Notes under the pieces: generated by a model
The model's input: only the letters and a program-made list of their open reading frames with translations
Told to the model about the DNA's origin: nothing
Databases searched by the model: none
Made by a program: the position numbers and the translations under genes
Shown here: piece after piece, positions 22,046 to 23,123 of the stretch
Numbering within the stretch: the first letter of the stretch is position 1
How the letters are laid out: every line of letters starts with the position of its first letter
DNA from: an uncultured Oscillospiraceae bacterium
GTDB taxonomy: Bacteria; Bacillota; Clostridia; Oscillospirales; Ruminococcaceae
Assembly: GCA_910589145.1 (NCBI GenBank)
Contig: CAJUSD010000041.1
Span: 1-23,123, forward strand
Length of the DNA stretch: 23,123 nucleotides
Direction: 5' to 3'

Positions 22046-23062
22046 ATGTCATTTTCCAAAGAGATATATACACAGGCAACCGCCCAGATGCAGCAGCGCC
22101 GTATTCAGGCGGAAAAGGATTGCCGTCTCCGCCGTGAGAAAATACATAATGCCCTGCCGGAAGTTGCCCAGTTGGAACGGCAGATTTCCAATGTAGGTTT
22201 GAAGGTTTCCCGGATGGTGCTTGGAGCCGGCGAAAACGCCTCTGCCATGATTGAACGGCTCAAGGAGCAAAACCTTTCTATACAGAGGAAAATAGAAACT
22301 CTGCTGCTTCAAAACGGGTATTCGGCGGACAGCCTCAAAGTTCATTACCATTGCCAGGTCTGCGAGGATACCGGGTTTCATGGGCCCTACCGCTGTGAAT
22401 GTTACAATCAGCTTTTAAAACAAATTGCCCTGAAAAAATTAAATGAATCCTCCTCTATGCCGCAGCGGGGATTTGATGATTTCTCTTTATCTTACTACCC
22501 TACTGAAATTCTGTCAGATACCAGGGGAGTCAGCGCACGCTTTTTAATGCAGAATGTTTTTGAACAATGCCAGAAATATGCCGATCATTTTTCCTTGGAA
22601 TCTCCCAGCCTGGTATTTACTGGTTCTACTGGTTTGGGTAAAACACATCTTTCCCTTGCAATCGCCAGGGAAGTAATCCAAAAAGGATATGGAACTTTAT
22701 ATGTCACTGCCCAGAATATTCTGTCTACAATCGAAAAAGAACATTTTCAAAAGGAAAAACGATTGACTGATACCCTTGATTTAGTGTCTGGCTGCGATTT
22801 TTTAATTTTAGATGACCTGGGGACAGAACTCCCAAGCCAGTTTAACCAGACCACTGTTTACAACCTTTTAAATACAAGAATGATTAAAAAACTGCCTTTT
22901 ATCATCAACACAAACCTGGACTTGTCTGAGCTTCAAAAACGGTATACGCAAAGGGTCGTTTCACGTCTTTTGGGGACATGCAAGGTTTTGCGCTTCTATG
23001 GCAAGGATATCCGAAATATTCAGTTTTCACAAAGGCTGAGGGAAGATTCAGACTGGATGTAA
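22046..23062 (+). CDS. DnaC/DnaI-like AAA+ helicase loader
   Basis: This 338-residue ATPase is likely to load the replicative helicase. The N-terminus (about 8-90) is strongly helical and charged, probably coiled-coil. It is followed by a Cys4 zinc-binding candidate, C103-x2-C106 and C117-x-C119 (HCQVCEDTG, YRCECY). The AAA+ core has Walker A GSTGLGKT (193-200), Walker B FLILDDLG (252-259) and sensor-1 asparagine in IINTNL (about 286-291), with an Arg-finger candidate in RVVSRLLG. I start at ATG 22046, with CAGGTG six bases upstream; a TTG at 22007 inside dnaD would add 13 residues. It is the second gene of the operon. Confidence 0.93.
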   Translation: MSFSKEIYTQATAQMQQRRIQAEKDCRLRREKIHNALPEVAQLERQISNVGLKVSRMVLGAGENASAMIERLKEQNLSIQRKIETLLLQNGYSADSLKVHYHCQVCEDTGFHGPYRCECYNQLLKQIALKKLNESSSMPQRGFDDFSLSYYPTEILSDTRGVSARFLMQNVFEQCQKYADHFSLESPSLVFTGSTGLGKTHLSLAIAREVIQKGYGTLYVTAQNILSTIEKEHFQKEKRLTDTLDLVSGCDFLILDDLGTELPSQFNQTTVYNLLNTRMIKKLPFIINTNLDLSELQKRYTQRVVSRLLGTCKVLRFYGKDIRNIQFSQRLREDSDWM

Positions 23063-23123
23063 GTTTTTACTAAAATGGTTGATTATCTCAAAAAAGCCTT
23101 GATTTACGGGCATACAAGCAGGA
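23063..23123 (+). other. Window end after dnaC-like gene
   Basis: 61 bases with no complete feature. No terminator is visible. The final AGCAGGA may be part of a ribosome-binding site for a further gene outside the window, but no start is present. Confidence 0.25.

Noticed and set aside
1..23123. CRISPR arrays, tRNA/rRNA genes, insertion sequences, prophage
   Set aside because: I saw no regularly spaced direct repeats, no tRNA or rRNA signatures, and no transposase or integrase in any frame.

Overview
The window looks like chromosomal DNA of an anaerobic, endospore-forming Firmicute of class Clostridia, probably Oscillospiraceae/Ruminococcaceae-like. This is inferred from gene content, not from any search. 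The support is a cotJABC spore-coat operon, a BofC-like protein behind a forespore sigma-G-type promoter, a clostridial dnaD-dnaC helicase-loader pair, a DegV protein, strong AGGAGG ribosome-binding sites and TTGACA/TATAAT promoters. I see no rRNA, tRNA, CRISPR array, transposase or phage gene.

Layout. 1-363: the possible 3' end of a membrane-protein gene, a hairpin over its stop codon, and an inverted-repeat region with mutually exclusive stems. 364-3121 (-): a small XRE regulator downstream of a class A penicillin-binding protein. 3390-3871 (+): sigma-G-type promoter and BofC-like protein. 3942-5286: divergent glyoxalase-family gene (-) and endonuclease III nth (+), each with its own promoter. 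5298-11156: two divergent XRE-type regulators. The left one is fused to a six-helix membrane domain. The right one is fused to a degenerate AIR-synthase (PurM-fold) domain and is translationally coupled to a heterodimeric ABC exporter. This is the most unusual part of the window. 11186-12150 (-): DegV fatty-acid-binding protein with a promoter and a perfect dyad at its start site. 12151-12555: non-coding stretch with a long hairpin. 12556-13666 (+): cotJA-cotJB-cotJC. 13777-17497 (-): sugar ABC importer (lipoprotein SBP, LplB-like and LplC-like permeases) without an ATPase gene. 17793-19473 (+): mannitol dehydrogenase/fructuronate reductase-family enzyme behind a perfect consensus promoter, divergent from the importer. 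19542-19695: MITE-like or structured element. 19735-20691 (-): D-2-hydroxyacid dehydrogenase. 20816-23062 (+): DnaD-like protein and DnaC-like AAA+ loader.

How genes may work together. The importer and the adjacent oxidoreductase plausibly take up and process a sugar or uronate-containing oligosaccharide, energised by a shared MsmX-type ATPase encoded elsewhere. CotJA/B/C build a coat layer containing a Mn-catalase-like protein, while BofC would act in the forespore. The PurM-like regulator most likely controls its own exporter operon in response to a ligand held in the inactive enzyme fold. That ligand is unknown. DnaD and DnaC likely cooperate in helicase loading.
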